From the NCBI GenBank assembly GCA_018806915.1, contig JAGKQI010000040.1:930001-994000 (forward strand): a DNA stretch of 64,000 bases, read 5' to 3'. Below, piece after piece: positions 43,775 through 53,376 of the stretch. Numbering within the stretch: position 1 is the stretch's first letter; each line of letters begins with the position of its first letter. The stretch comes from Phytophthora colocasiae (Eukaryota > Oomycota > Peronosporomycetes > Peronosporales > Peronosporaceae). The position numbers and the translations under genes are program-made. The notes beneath the pieces are model-generated. The model searched no databases and was not told where the DNA came from. It saw nothing but the letters and a program-made list of their open reading frames with translations.

Positions 43775-44732
43775 ATGGAGCCAGAAGCATACGCTCACTT
43801 GACTCCGAGTCAGCGGGACACGCTTAACAAGCTTACGTCCTTGCTGGGCCCGGAAGGTATGGCGCACCTTGCGTCCCAAGGGCCGGAGGCCGTCAACGCG
43901 CGCCTCGAGGCATTTGCCTCGTACGAAAACGCTCTCCACATTCAGCGGAATGTAAACGGGGTTACCCCCGCTCCGAGAGCTAAGCCTGTCACGCTCAGCG
44001 TGAAGACCTTTCACGGACACGAAGGAGAGAACCTCCTGTTGTGGACCCGAGAGGTCAAAATGGCCATGGGGGCCGCTATGCTCCAGTTGGAAGGCCAACG
44101 CGTGGCGTTCGCCGTTTCTAAGCTCGAAGGGCGAGCACGAGAATGGGCGTTGACGTCTAGGACGTCGGTAGAAACGGTCTTCCCCACTTGGGGTGAGCTA
44201 AAGGCCAAGCTCACGCAAGTGGTTGCTCCGCCTAACCAGGTGCGGTCACGCTTCCTTGCTTGCCGACAGGGCAAGAAGGACCTGGTGGACTATGTCCAAG
44301 AGCTGCGCACGCTCATTGCCGGCATGGATGCCGATCCTCTACCTGAGGTGGTCACCGTGACCATCTTCATGGAAGGTTTACGAGCCGGCGTGGCCAGGAC
44401 GAAGGCATTCCGTCAGAACCCCCGCAGCTTCGAGGATGCTGTCAGCGTGGCATTGAATGCCGAACACAACTTTAAGTTGTCGAAGGGTCGGTGCTAGCAG
44501 CACAGGGTCCGGTGGACCTGAGCCCATGGACCTCAGTTATGCTGAAGATGAGGTAGCTGAGCTACGAGCTGCGGCGCAGCGTATGAGCAGCCGCCGGTGC
44601 TATACATGCGGCAGTCCCTCACACCTGAGGCCCAACTGTCCTCTGCGCAAAGAGCGCGCCGGCCAGAATGGCCGCAACCCTGCCGCGGGTACCGCTTCGG
44701 GCTCTGCCCATAGAAACGACGGCTCCCAGTAG
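43775..44732 (+). pseudogene. Family A gag (A2), one frameshift
   Basis: Same structure as A1 gag: the capsid-like domain to FKLSKGRC-stop, then the zinc knuckle CYTCGSPSHLRPNC in the next frame, ending at 44732. Only a few substitutions separate it from A1 (for example EVKMAMG for EVEMAMG). Gag proteins form the virus-like particle in the cytoplasm and bind RNA by the knuckle. Confidence 0.85.
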
Positions 44733-44782
44733 ACGCGGGGCGGTCTACTGGGGAAGAACTGATTTCTGCAGTGCGTTAGAGG

Positions 44783-46228
44783 CACTGGGGCTCAGCCCCG
44801 AAGAGCTCCGTGCTCTTGAACACGGAACGTGCGGGCAAGCAGGGCTTGCTGGTCGTCCACGTGGACGTGAAGGGCTTCGAGAAGCCGTGGATCGTGTTGA
44901 TCGATTCGGGGGCGTCTGGCAACTACGTCAGACGATCCACCGTTGAAGGTAGTCAGCAATATGCTGAGGCGCTTCGAGCGCGAAGAGGTGACACAGTCAC
45001 AGTCCGTCTAGCGACGGGCGTCCGTGTCACGGTGGCCAAGGTCCCCATGGACCTGCGGCTGAAGTTCTTGGACTTCGATAGCGTGGAACGCTGCTTGGTC
45101 CTGGACCTGGATTCGAGGTACGACCTCATCCTTGGCTTGGCGTGGCTGGAGCGCCACGAGCCATGGATTGAATGGAGGTCAAAGACCTTAGGTGCTACGC
45201 ACTTCTCTCCTAGTGGAGCTTTGGCGAGTCATGAACCCACCTCTGCTAGGAAGCAGAAGCGCTATTGGCGCGAGCATCGAGCCGAGTCGGCTATGATGCT
45301 AGAAGTCGGTGTGTCCGAGTTAGTGGACAGCACCGAGAGCGAGGACAGCAGTCCTGTTGAGCGCGCAGCGCTGGTTGACAGTGAGTCAACGTGTGGGCAA
45401 AGCTCATATAACGCCTGTGGGGCGGCACGTACTCCGTCGAGTGATACTGTTCGTGGACCAAGTCGATCGCTCAGTGTCTCTGACACTGGACCTGTTACGG
45501 TCATTGATTGTGCAGACTCCGCTGAGAGCATCGGTCGTCGACTGAGTGGATCGCAGAGTGTCACTGACACTGGGCCTGAAGGGGCCGAAACCTGTGCGGC
45601 GGCACGTACTCCGTCTAGTGACGTCGGCGGTAGATCGAGTCAGTCACTGAGTGTCACTGACACTGGGCCGGGCAAGGCCACAACCTGTGCGGCGGCACGT
45701 ACTCCGTCGAGTGGACGTTCGTCGGCTTGGCGACGACGTCGTAAGGCCCTAGGGGCGAGACGCTCTGCGTCTGAGTCGTCCGTGACGTCAAGTGTCAACG
45801 CACAGGAGGGCTGTGGGCAGCAATACACTCTGGTTGATGGAGTGGACGGCAGTGCCGAAGGCAGCGTCCTGCTGGACGGACTGTCGAGTGTTGACAAGCT
45901 CCTTGAGCTAGAGGAGATGTCGTTCGCCGACTTTGGCGATGCCTTGAAGGCTGGCGAACTCGCCGAGGTGGTCATCGTTCGACCTGAAGAGGAGCTAAAC
46001 TCATCGTCACTCGTTGACGAGTCCATCTTGGCCGAGGTCAAGAAGGCGCCGAGCGCCAGGAGTGGATCGGAGATCCTCAAGAATCCCTCGGATCCCTTCT
46101 ACGCCTTGCTGAAGGAATATGGAGACGTTGTCTCGAAGGAACCACCGAGTGGCCTGCCACCTGACCGAGGCGTTCGTCACGAGATCGACTTAGTTCCCGG
46201 AACTAAATACTGCGTGACCCGGCAGTGA
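44783..46228 (+). CDS. Family A protease and linker (A2), closed by internal TGA
   Basis: The best family A copy of this region. An aspartic protease with VLIDSGASGNYVRRSTV and LILGLAWLERHEPWIEW spans the first 130 residues. A long Ser/Thr-rich linker follows with tandem GAARTPSSD/SVTDTGP-type repeats, then an acidic segment and ALLKEYGDVVSKEPPSGLPPDRGVRHEIDLVPG, the usual lead-in to RT. The frame ends at a TGA (46226-46228) where Arev has TGG, so RT is separated by a nonsense codon. No ATG precedes the protease in a convincing position; it would be made as part of a polyprotein. Confidence 0.8.
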   Translation, partial: HWGSAPKSSVLLNTERAGKQGLLVVHVDVKGFEKPWIVLIDSGASGNYVRRSTVEGSQQYAEALRARRGDTVTVRLATGVRVTVAKVPMDLRLKFLDFDSVERCLVLDLDSRYDLILGLAWLERHEPWIEWRSKTLGATHFSPSGALASHEPTSARKQKRYWREHRAESAMMLEVGVSELVDSTESEDSSPVERAALVDSESTCGQSSYNACGAARTPSSDTVRGPSRSLSVSDTGPVTVIDCADSAESIGRRLSGSQSVTDTGPEGAETCAAARTPSSDVGGRSSQSLSVTDTGPGKATTCAAARTPSSGRSSAWRRRRKALGARRSASESSVTSSVNAQEGCGQQYTLVDGVDGSAEGSVLLDGLSSVDKLLELEEMSFADFGDALKAGELAEVVIVRPEEELNSSSLVDESILAEVKKAPSARSGSEILKNPSDPFYALLKEYGDVVSKEPPSGLPPDRGVRHEIDLVPGTKYCVTRQ

Positions 46229-47800
46229 CCTCTTTCTAAAGAGCAATGCGACGTCATTGACGCCTTCTTCCGTGCGAAGCACGCGGCTGGTCTCGTGCGC
46301 GAGAGCAAGTCTCCGCACTCCGCGCCAACGTTCTGTGTCAGAAAGCCGAATGGCAAGTGGCGTATCGTTCACGCTTTTAACAAGCTCAACGCTGCCACGA
46401 TCCCGGCGCAGACGCCGATTCCTAGGAAGGATGTTCTTCAGAACAACATGGTGGGTTGCACCATGTATAGTGCGCTCGACTTAGTCGATGGCTACTATCA
46501 GCTGCTCATGCGAGCCAGTGATATTCCGCTTACAGCGGTGAGCACCCCGAGCGGTATGCTCTGGGAGTGGCTCGTCATGCCCCAAGGGCTGTCGAATGCG
46601 CCTGCAACGTTTAATCGTCTAGTGACGCAGTTGTTCAGGCCCCTACGGGCATTCGCACAGACGTACTTTGACGACGTGTTCGTCCACAGTCAGGCCGAAC
46701 ACGGCAAGACTGACGTCGAGGTGCACGTGGAACACGTGAGAGCTGTGCTCGAGTGCATGCGCACGAAAAAATTGTACGCCAACGCAGACAAGTGCGTCTT
46801 TGGCGCGGAAGAAATCCATTTCCTAGGGTGCTTCATTGGGAAGCATGGCCTTCGTGCTGATCCAGCAAAGGTCAAGGCCATTGTGGACTGGCCGGTTCCC
46901 TTGAACCAGAAGGACTTGCGTAAGTGGCTGGGCTTGGCCAACTACTTGCACAACTATAGCGAGAACTACGCTGAGTTGGCTCGGCCACTGACGGATCTCC
47001 TTAAGAAGGATGCCGAATGGGTATGGCGTGCTGAGCACGATAGTGCGTTCACTCGTATCAAGGATAGCCTGCTTCAGGCACCGATACTGGCGTTGCCAGA
47101 CCCCGATCGTCCGTTCATCGTCGTCTGTGACGCCTCGGACTTTGCCATCGGCAGTGCTTTGCTACAAGCGGACGCCGAAGGGCGCGAACGCGTCATTGCG
47201 TTTGAGTCTCGGCAGCTCAAGTCTGCTGAGAAGAACTATTCAGTTCATGACAAGGAGCTACTTGCGATGAAGTACGCTCTCGTCAAATTCAGGGTTCACC
47301 TGCTCGGCTCCAAGCCGTTTGTGATCTACACGGATCATGCGTCACTACGCACAGCGACGCAGTCGCCTCACCTCTCGCAGAGGATGGCCCGATGGCTCTC
47401 CTTCTTTGCGGAGTATGACTTCGAAAGATGAAGTACAAGCCTGGCTGGCAGAACGTCCTCGCTGACACGTCCTCGCGTCGCCCGGACTATGAGTTATCTC
47501 ATGGCACCTCGGTGACGTCGTACGTGAGGGACATGGTACGAGCAGCGTACGCTCAGGAGGACTCTTGTGTCGCGCTGCTTCAAGATCTAGGGAGCGATGA
47601 GTTTAAGGACTCAAAGGTGACTAGGACTCAAAGGTGACTCTGTCACGCCAGACTCCAACGCTATAGCCTGGAAGGCGGTCTGCTGTACTACAGCACGGGT
47701 CAGGATGACCCACCACGTGTGGTGGTTCCTCACGATGAGGACCTGAAGTATCGCATCCTCTATGGGGCCCACCACACGCCCACAAGCGGCCACCTCGGTC
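46229..47800 (+). pseudogene. Family A RT and RNase H (A2)
   Basis: RT and RNase H stay open from the TGA to 47431. RT active site TYFDDVFVH at 46661-46687; RNase H motifs VVCDASDFAIGSALL, HDKELLAMKYAL and VIYTDHASL, a single canonical Ty3-type RNase H. Then the same small insertion as in A1 (EYDFER-stop) and a further frameshift after DSKVTRTQR break the connection to integrase. Confidence 0.88.
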
Positions 47801-49031
47801 GCGAGAAGCCTACGGCTCGGTGAGCTCCATGTACTGATGGCCGAAGATGTACAAGTGGGTCAGCACATATGTGCACACGTGCGAGACGTGGCAGCGGGTT
47901 AAACCCTCACCGCACGCGGCAGCGCCTTAGGTGAGCTTGCCTGTACACCCTGGGTGTTGGCAGTCCATGAGTATGGACTTTGTGTTTGGCCTGCCGAAGG
48001 ATTCGGCAGGCAACAAGGGCGTGGTGGTCTTGGCTGTGCCGGACACCGTCGATGGCGCTGGTACAGCGACGATCTTTATCGATCGGGTCTTCCGCCAGCA
48101 TGGGCTGCCAGAGACCATTGTCCCGGATCGAGACCCCCGTTTCACGGGTCACTTCTGGACGTCCGTCTTTAAAGTGCTCGGCACTCGACCAGACATGTCC
48201 ACGACGGATCACCCGCAGACCGACGGTCAGTCTGAGCGCGTGAATCGCGTTTTGGAGGACATCCTCCGCAGCGTATGCGCTGAAACGCCGAAGCGTTGGA
48301 GCGCTATGCTCCCTCTCGTTGAGTTCTCGATGAACAATGCGGTGCATGCCTCGACAGGCTTCACCCCGTTTTACGTGAACGTCCTCGCGCATCCGCGCGT
48401 CCCGCTCACTCCGCCACGCGGTGGCCTCGGGCTTAGTGGGGGAGAGGCTGTGCCCTCGCTCGACTCTGAGCTTGCTGATGTCATCCCTCTTGCTGTGCGT
48501 AAACAAGTCGATTACTTCCTCTCGGTAAGATTGAGCGTATTACGCCGTGTGCGTGACGCGATGGCGGAAAGCCAAGACGTTCAGAAGGAACAAGCTGATG
48601 CAAAAGGTAGAGGCAATGTGTGGGAATTTAAGGTCGGTGACCAAGTTTTATTAAACGCTAAGAACCTGCCTACACATGCAGTGTCGAGTGTCTTTAAGAC
48701 GAAATTGCGCCCGCGCTTCATCGGACCATTTACGGTCGTGGCCAAGAAGGGCCTGGCATACACGCTTGACTTGCCAAAGCGGATGCGAACACACCCTGTG
48801 TTCTACGTCGGCTTGCTTAAGCCATATCGGGACCCCGCGGGGGTGAGCGCGGAGGCGCTGGCGCCGACGACACGCGCCCAGGCTGCGTCATCAGCAGCAG
48901 CAACGTCACCTGACTCCGCAGCTCAGCGAGCTGAAGCTCCTGATGGTACAGGCGAGCAGTCAGGGACTGAGGACCTTCGAGCCAAGCCACCCGGCTTTCA
49001 ATCTCCTCTATGTCATGACGAGACGGGCATG
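47801..49031 (+). pseudogene. Family A integrase (A2)
   Basis: The zinc module (HHTPTSGHLGREK, then a Cys pair near 47880) is out of frame. The 47931-49031 frame holds the core: MDFVFGLP at 47973, PDRDPRFTGHFW and DGQSERVNR, then the C-terminal module KLRPRFIGPFTVVAKKG and FYVGLLKPYRDP. It lacks about 11 codons (FVDRLSKMAHL region) present in A0 and Arev, close to the first catalytic Asp, so it is probably inactive even though the reading frame is kept. It does not share the 4-bp deletion of A0/Arev. Confidence 0.87.
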
Positions 49032-49436
49032 TCGCGAAGTCGGTGCAACTTTTACCGCGGTGCAGGGGCGTACAGTGAACCTGGAAGTGTGACTACCGGC
49101 AGTGATACCAGAGTCGCACAGCAAGGTGGGCGTGTGTTACCTTGTGCTGTCCTCGTAGGTTCGTTGTCTTGGTAATGAGACCCTCGCCGGGGTCGTGAGA
49201 GTGTTGATGAGAGTGAGGGGCCGTCGGATGTCCTTCTGGTCCTCACAGGAGCGCTTGAGAGTCGAACGTTTTCCGGTGAACACTTGTGTACACCAGAGAT
49301 TTCTGAAAGCAAAAGAGAAATTAATACAATGGGAAGTCCTGTCACTAGACTTCCGAGATAACCGCAATATAGAGTTCCGATATACAAATATGTAGCTGCT
49401 CTTATTCTTTCCTGGCCCTTGAGCAGTGGGCTAGTT
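49032..49436. other. Unassigned sequence between A2 and B2
   Basis: No match to families A, B or C and no convincing ORF. Base composition shifts to AT-rich toward 49310-49420. It could be a remnant LTR of another element or host flank. Confidence 0.4.
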
Positions 49437-49597
49437 TGTGGTGAAGTGGATTCAAATCAAGCCGGACAGGACGCAGAACGACCACGATGATGTGTGACGT
49501 GCGACAGTGGTGCTACGATAAGGGCAGGTCCCTGGAACTGGTACCTACTCTAGGGCGGACCCTAAGTTAGGATCCACTTGGCCTGGGCTGACTTAAG

Positions 49598-50100
49598 TTC
49601 GGATCCCACAGTCCTAAGTGCGGATCCGACAGTCCTAAGTGCGGATCCATCAGATCCAAGATCCTTGGATCCAGATGCCAGGGATCCAGATCCAAGATCC
49701 AGAGATCCAGATCCAAGAGCCCCAAGATCCAAGATCCTCGGATCCAGAAGCCAGAGATCCAGATCCAAGATCCTCGGATCCTGAAGCCGGATCCCCAAGA
49801 TCCAAGATCCAGAGATCAAGATCCAAGATCCAGAGATCCAGATCCAAGATCCTCGGATCCAGAAGCCGGATCCCCAAGATCCAAGATCCAGAGATCAAGA
49901 TCCAAGATCCAGAGATCCAGATCCAAGATCCTCGGATCCAGATGCCAGAGATCCAGATCCAAGATCCTCGGATCCAAGAGATCCAGATCCAAGATCCAGA
50001 GATCCAGATCCAAGATCCCCAAGATCCAAGATCCAGAGATCCCGAAGCCGGATCCTCGGATCCCGAAGCTAGATCCTCGGATCCAAACCCGGATCCTCAA
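49598..50100 (+). repeat. GATCC/GGATCC-rich array in B2 LTR
   Basis: Irregular units built from GGATCC, AGATCC and AAGATCC words, such as AGATCCAGATCCAAGATCC. GATC recurs about every 6-10 bp for 500 bp. Confidence 0.9.
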
Positions 50101-50213
50101 GGTTTATGACATCAACGTGGTGAGGCAGTTGGAAGAGAGCCAGCATGATCTAAGATAGAGATTTGCGATGGGAAAGATAGGGTACAGGATGAGAAACTGG
50201 ATAGCCATAAATC

Positions 50214-50580
50214 AGAGAGTCGAATTTGCCTTCTAGTGCGCAAGTGGTTTTCCTCAGGGCTCACCAAGGGAAGAGGATAGCGTATTGGCCTCCCCTTAGT
50301 GTCCCTGCAAGTCACTACGCACACCTAGCTACAGCTAAGACCGGATCCCCGATTTGGCCGGCTTACCTTACGCTAGTGTAGGGATCTCTCGATATCTCAC
50401 CCCCCCTAGAGAGTCGAATTTACCTTCTAGTGCGCAAGTGGTTTTCTTCGGGACTTAAGACAAGGGAAGAGGATAGTGTATTGGCCTCCCCTTAGTGTTC
50501 CTGCAAGTTTCTTCGCACACCTAGCTACAGCTAAGACCGGATCCCCGATTTGGCCGGCTTACCTTACGCTAGTAAAGACC
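50214..50580 (+). repeat. 194-bp tandem duplication inside B2 LTR
   Basis: AGAGAGTCGAATTT... to ...TACCTTACGCTAGT occurs twice, the second copy starting at 50408. B1's LTR has it once. Confidence 0.85.
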
Positions 50581-51012
50581 CCAGATCCAACGGTGTTGAT
50601 TGCTTAACCGTAGGATCCCTCGACCTCTCAACACCCCCAAGACCAACCGCTACAGGAGGCGGCAAGCAAGACAGTAAAGGAAAGGAAAAGGACCCCACAC
50701 CCATCAAGGCAACCCCGGATCCAAGGATCCACAAGATCTTCGAGTCCAAGACCAAGATCCCCCCAACCAGGACCTGTGTGCAGGAATACCCACGCAAGTC
50801 CAACCTCCCAAGTCCCCGCCAAGGACGTTCAAGCCCTCACGCCTGTGTACATTCTCCCGTTCCTGAGAGAGCAGATCCCGCCCACTGACGGGTACACAAG
50901 GTGAGCCTCAGCAACCCCACGGTTATCGGAGTACCCCCTCCGTTAGTCAGTGTCTGGGCGCCGTGTGTGAACGTTGGATCCCTGCTCATTCCAGCGGATC
51001 CACTACACCACA

Positions 51013-53337
51013 ATGGTGCGCGTGCCCGGATCTTTTGGGGACGGCGGATATCACCGTGAGTCCGAAGAGACTGTACAAGTGAAGGAAGAACCAGGAGAAG
51101 AAGTGCCGACGGTCGTTGGATCGCCGTCAGCACCGCTGAACGCTAGATCCACGGATCGGCGGAGCCCTGGGAGGAGCTCTGCCGACAGGAAGGAGGCGAG
51201 TCTGGCAACAGACTCGGAAGAAAAACCTCCCCCTCCTCCCCAGGTCCCTTCGGGGACCCCCGCGGATCGGAACGCGAGTTCTGATCCGCCGGGTGGGGAT
51301 TCATCAGCGAAAGCTGTTGGATCTTCATCCACCATCACCACCCCCGCGCAGATCTCAGGTGGTAAAACGTCGAAGAAGAAGATGAAGACTGCGCGGAAGA
51401 AGCTGAGGGCACCAGGATCTGATGTCGACGAGAAGCCGGTGGTGAAATCGGAGTGGTCGTCGACCCAGCTGGAGGCTTCGTATCGCCGGATCGCGCTCGA
51501 GGACTTCCTCCGAGAAGACCCTGTGATGAGGATCCTACAACCCCAGTTGGTTGGATCCCTCACCGGCCCGATCACGGCGCCGGCGCAGTCTACGAACAGT
51601 CTAGACAGCGCCTTGGACCTCCTCCGCCTGTTAGAGGAAGCTGGTTTCGCGGCAGGAGCTTTCGATGGGGACTCACTTTTCCGCTTGGACCACGACAGGA
51701 TCCGTATCGCAGCGGCTTCATTATTCAACCGACTGAAGCCCCTCGTTGGTGAACGACAAGCGACCCGGGATCTGGTGTCCAAGCTAGCGCAGTCCCCAGA
51801 GTATCAGACTGGATCCTCTCGATACGCCTCGGCGGAGTCTGAGGCAGGATCCGACAGTCCGTCTGAACCCCGACGTATGGCGCTCGGGCCTACAGGTGCT
51901 GCGATGCTGGCAGCCCGTATGCCGACGGATGTCCCGGAGATCAAGCCAGCCCGAACGCGGGACACCTCGCGTGATCAGCCCCGTGCCATGGATCCGCCGC
52001 ATGCATCCACCAACAGGCTGCAAACCTATTTCCAATCGGCCATGGACAAATTCTTGAAGGAACAGCAGATGACTGTGGTTCCACGGGTTACAACGCACAC
52101 TGCGGATCCTGTGTACCGGGATGTCGAGATGGAGTCAGTAGGATCACACCCCGAGAACTGGGAGTATGACCCTGACGACCTTGACGGATTAGCTCCACGG
52201 CGTACGGCGACGACCACTGCTGCATCCGTTACGGCAGGATCCAGCACGATTCAACGGATCCGGATCTCTGCAATATCGGACTTGAAGGAGTTCACGGGCA
52301 AGGATCACGACGAGGAACGAGCAAGATCATGGATTAGTAAGGTCAAGTCAGCCTTCACGAGAGATCAAGCATCGGACGAAGAAAAATGCCTTACCTTCGG
52401 AGATCTGCTCACTGGTCCAGCGCGAAACTGGTACAGACAACTCAGTCGATCCACAAGGCTGAAGTGGAGTGACCTGCTGAAGGCCTTCCAGACGCAGTAC
52501 TGTGGCCTCGGAGTCTCGGTGGCGTGGCAATACTACCACGCTCGCAAAAGATCCGATGAGTCGCCACTGGAATACTTGTATCGCTTGAACGTAGCAGGTC
52601 TCCGTGCGAGGGTGATGATCAAGGATGGAGATGCCAAAGCCCGCCGCGAGCACGTCGAACACTTCATCGAAACGCTCGGGGATGCGGATCTGGCAGACCA
52701 ATTGACATTACTCCGACTTGCGGACGCGGATCAACTCGAAGACGTGCTGCGGGCCAGAGATCGCGCGAGATCCAGACAGAAGAAGCCGTCGTCAGGGTCC
52801 AGCAAGTTCCGGCCGAAGACCACGACGGCCCCGCAGCCAACCGGTCCAACGCGTGCGATCCGTTCCATGCAAGTTGTCGAATCGGAGGGATCCGACTCCG
52901 AGGACTACGGATCCGATGGTGAACTTCGCAGAGCATACGTAGCAGCTTCGAGTGAGCGACCGACTACCTCGACGACAGCCGGATCAACAGAGGCCAAGAC
53001 AGGGACTTCGGATCCTAAGAAAGATCCGGATCCAGCCCAAGCCAGCTCGGATCCAACGCCACAAGATCGTCGACCACGTTTCTCCAACGAAGGGCAGCGC
53101 TGCTCGCACTGCGGATCCAGGAAACATTCGGATCTTGGCTGCTGGAAGCGCCTTACCTGCCAGAAGTGCGGCAAGAAGGGTCATCCGTCGGATCGCTGTT
53201 TCTTCGTGTGTCGCGGCTGCGGAGAACTTCACGATCACGGCAAATGCCAGATGGAGGAGTTCTACAACCTCATCCGGCAGTGGTTCGATCCAAGTAAGCA
53301 CATGCTTCCGGAAGCTGCCGAGAAGATGTTAAACTAG
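51013..53337 (+). CDS. Family B Gag polyprotein (B2), intact
   Basis: 774 codons from the ATG at 51013, the base right after the LTR; an apparent start at 50974 lies inside the LTR and is a TTG. The N-terminal 410 residues are charged and Ser/Pro-rich. Residues about 414-600 are the capsid-like gag domain (ISDLKEFTGKDHDEERARSW, FGDLLTGPARNWYRQL, YHARKRSDESPLEYLY). Residues about 694-745 hold three zinc knuckles: CSHCGSRKHSDLGC, CQKCGKKGHPSDRC and the variant CRGCGELHDHGKC. Gag forms cytoplasmic particles that package the RNA. It ends in a TAG just after a slippery heptamer, so Pol is probably made by -1 frameshifting. GGATCC is frequent through the gene. Confidence 0.93.
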   Translation: MVRVPGSFGDGGYHRESEETVQVKEEPGEEVPTVVGSPSAPLNARSTDRRSPGRSSADRKEASLATDSEEKPPPPPQVPSGTPADRNASSDPPGGDSSAKAVGSSSTITTPAQISGGKTSKKKMKTARKKLRAPGSDVDEKPVVKSEWSSTQLEASYRRIALEDFLREDPVMRILQPQLVGSLTGPITAPAQSTNSLDSALDLLRLLEEAGFAAGAFDGDSLFRLDHDRIRIAAASLFNRLKPLVGERQATRDLVSKLAQSPEYQTGSSRYASAESEAGSDSPSEPRRMALGPTGAAMLAARMPTDVPEIKPARTRDTSRDQPRAMDPPHASTNRLQTYFQSAMDKFLKEQQMTVVPRVTTHTADPVYRDVEMESVGSHPENWEYDPDDLDGLAPRRTATTTAASVTAGSSTIQRIRISAISDLKEFTGKDHDEERARSWISKVKSAFTRDQASDEEKCLTFGDLLTGPARNWYRQLSRSTRLKWSDLLKAFQTQYCGLGVSVAWQYYHARKRSDESPLEYLYRLNVAGLRARVMIKDGDAKARREHVEHFIETLGDADLADQLTLLRLADADQLEDVLRARDRARSRQKKPSSGSSKFRPKTTTAPQPTGPTRAIRSMQVVESEGSDSEDYGSDGELRRAYVAASSERPTTSTTAGSTEAKTGTSDPKKDPDPAQASSDPTPQDRRPRFSNEGQRCSHCGSRKHSDLGCWKRLTCQKCGKKGHPSDRCFFVCRGCGELHDHGKCQMEEFYNLIRQWFDPSKHMLPEAAEKMLN
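51014..51029 (+). promoter_or_regulatory. Primer-binding-site candidate (B2), overlapping gag ATG
   Basis: TGGTGCGCGTGCCCGG starts one base after the LTR. TGG fits a tRNA CCA end, GCGCGTG an acceptor stem and CCCGG a T-stem strand. The gag ATG is made by the flanking A plus this TG, so primer site and start codon overlap. The same sequence is at 6907 in B1. Confidence 0.6.
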
Positions 53338-53376
53338 GACGCTCGCCGGGTTTGAATCCGGTACGAGACGAGCGTT
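53328..53376 (+). promoter_or_regulatory. Programmed -1 ribosomal frameshift signal at the gag-pol junction
   Basis: In the gag frame the codons read ATG TTA AAC TAG, giving heptamer G-TTA-AAC at 53328-53334, of the X-XXY-YYZ class. Pol is open in the -1 frame from 53298. Four bases later starts a hairpin: outer stem ACGCTCG (53339-53345) with CGAGCGT (53369-53375), inner stem CCGG/CCGG within 53346-53361. The inner hairpin also resembles a tRNA T-arm (GGTTTGAATCC). Signal and hairpin are conserved in B1. Confidence 0.75.

Larger units (their letters stand above)
35819..47802 (+). repeat. Tandem duplication, unit 2
   Basis: Repeats unit 1 with offsets of 11886 to about 11990 bp. Differences are small: one extra Ser-rich linker repeat of about 85 bp near 36100-36190, a few one-base indels, and scattered substitutions. 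Unlike unit 1, its forward element continues past 47802 into integrase. Confidence 0.93.
43306..49031 (+). mobile_element. Family A Ty3/Gypsy element A2, 3'-truncated
   Basis: The longest forward family A copy: 5' LTR, gag, protease, linker, RT, RNase H, integrase and part of the integrase-chromodomain linker. It ends at about 49031 before the chromodomain; 3' LTR absent. Confidence 0.92.
49437..51012 (+). repeat. B2 5' LTR (1576 bp)
   Basis: TGTGGTGAAGTGGA to TCCACTACACCACA. It has far fewer 22-bp GTGCGGATCCG units than B1 (two or three near 49600) but the GATCC-rich array to about 50100, a 194-bp internal tandem duplication (50214-50407 against 50408 onward) and the same unique 3' part. 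Confidence 0.93.

Noticed and set aside
49598..50100. GGATCC arrays as BamHI linker or cloning artefact
   Set aside because: The word is embedded in gag and pol codons and in several differently organised arrays, in two independent copies.
50974..51012. Gag start upstream of 51013
   Set aside because: The frame is open but begins with TTG and lies inside the LTR; the first ATG is at 51013.
53346..53361. A tRNA gene at the gag-pol junction
   Set aside because: Only a T-arm-like hairpin is present; no acceptor, D or anticodon arms around it.
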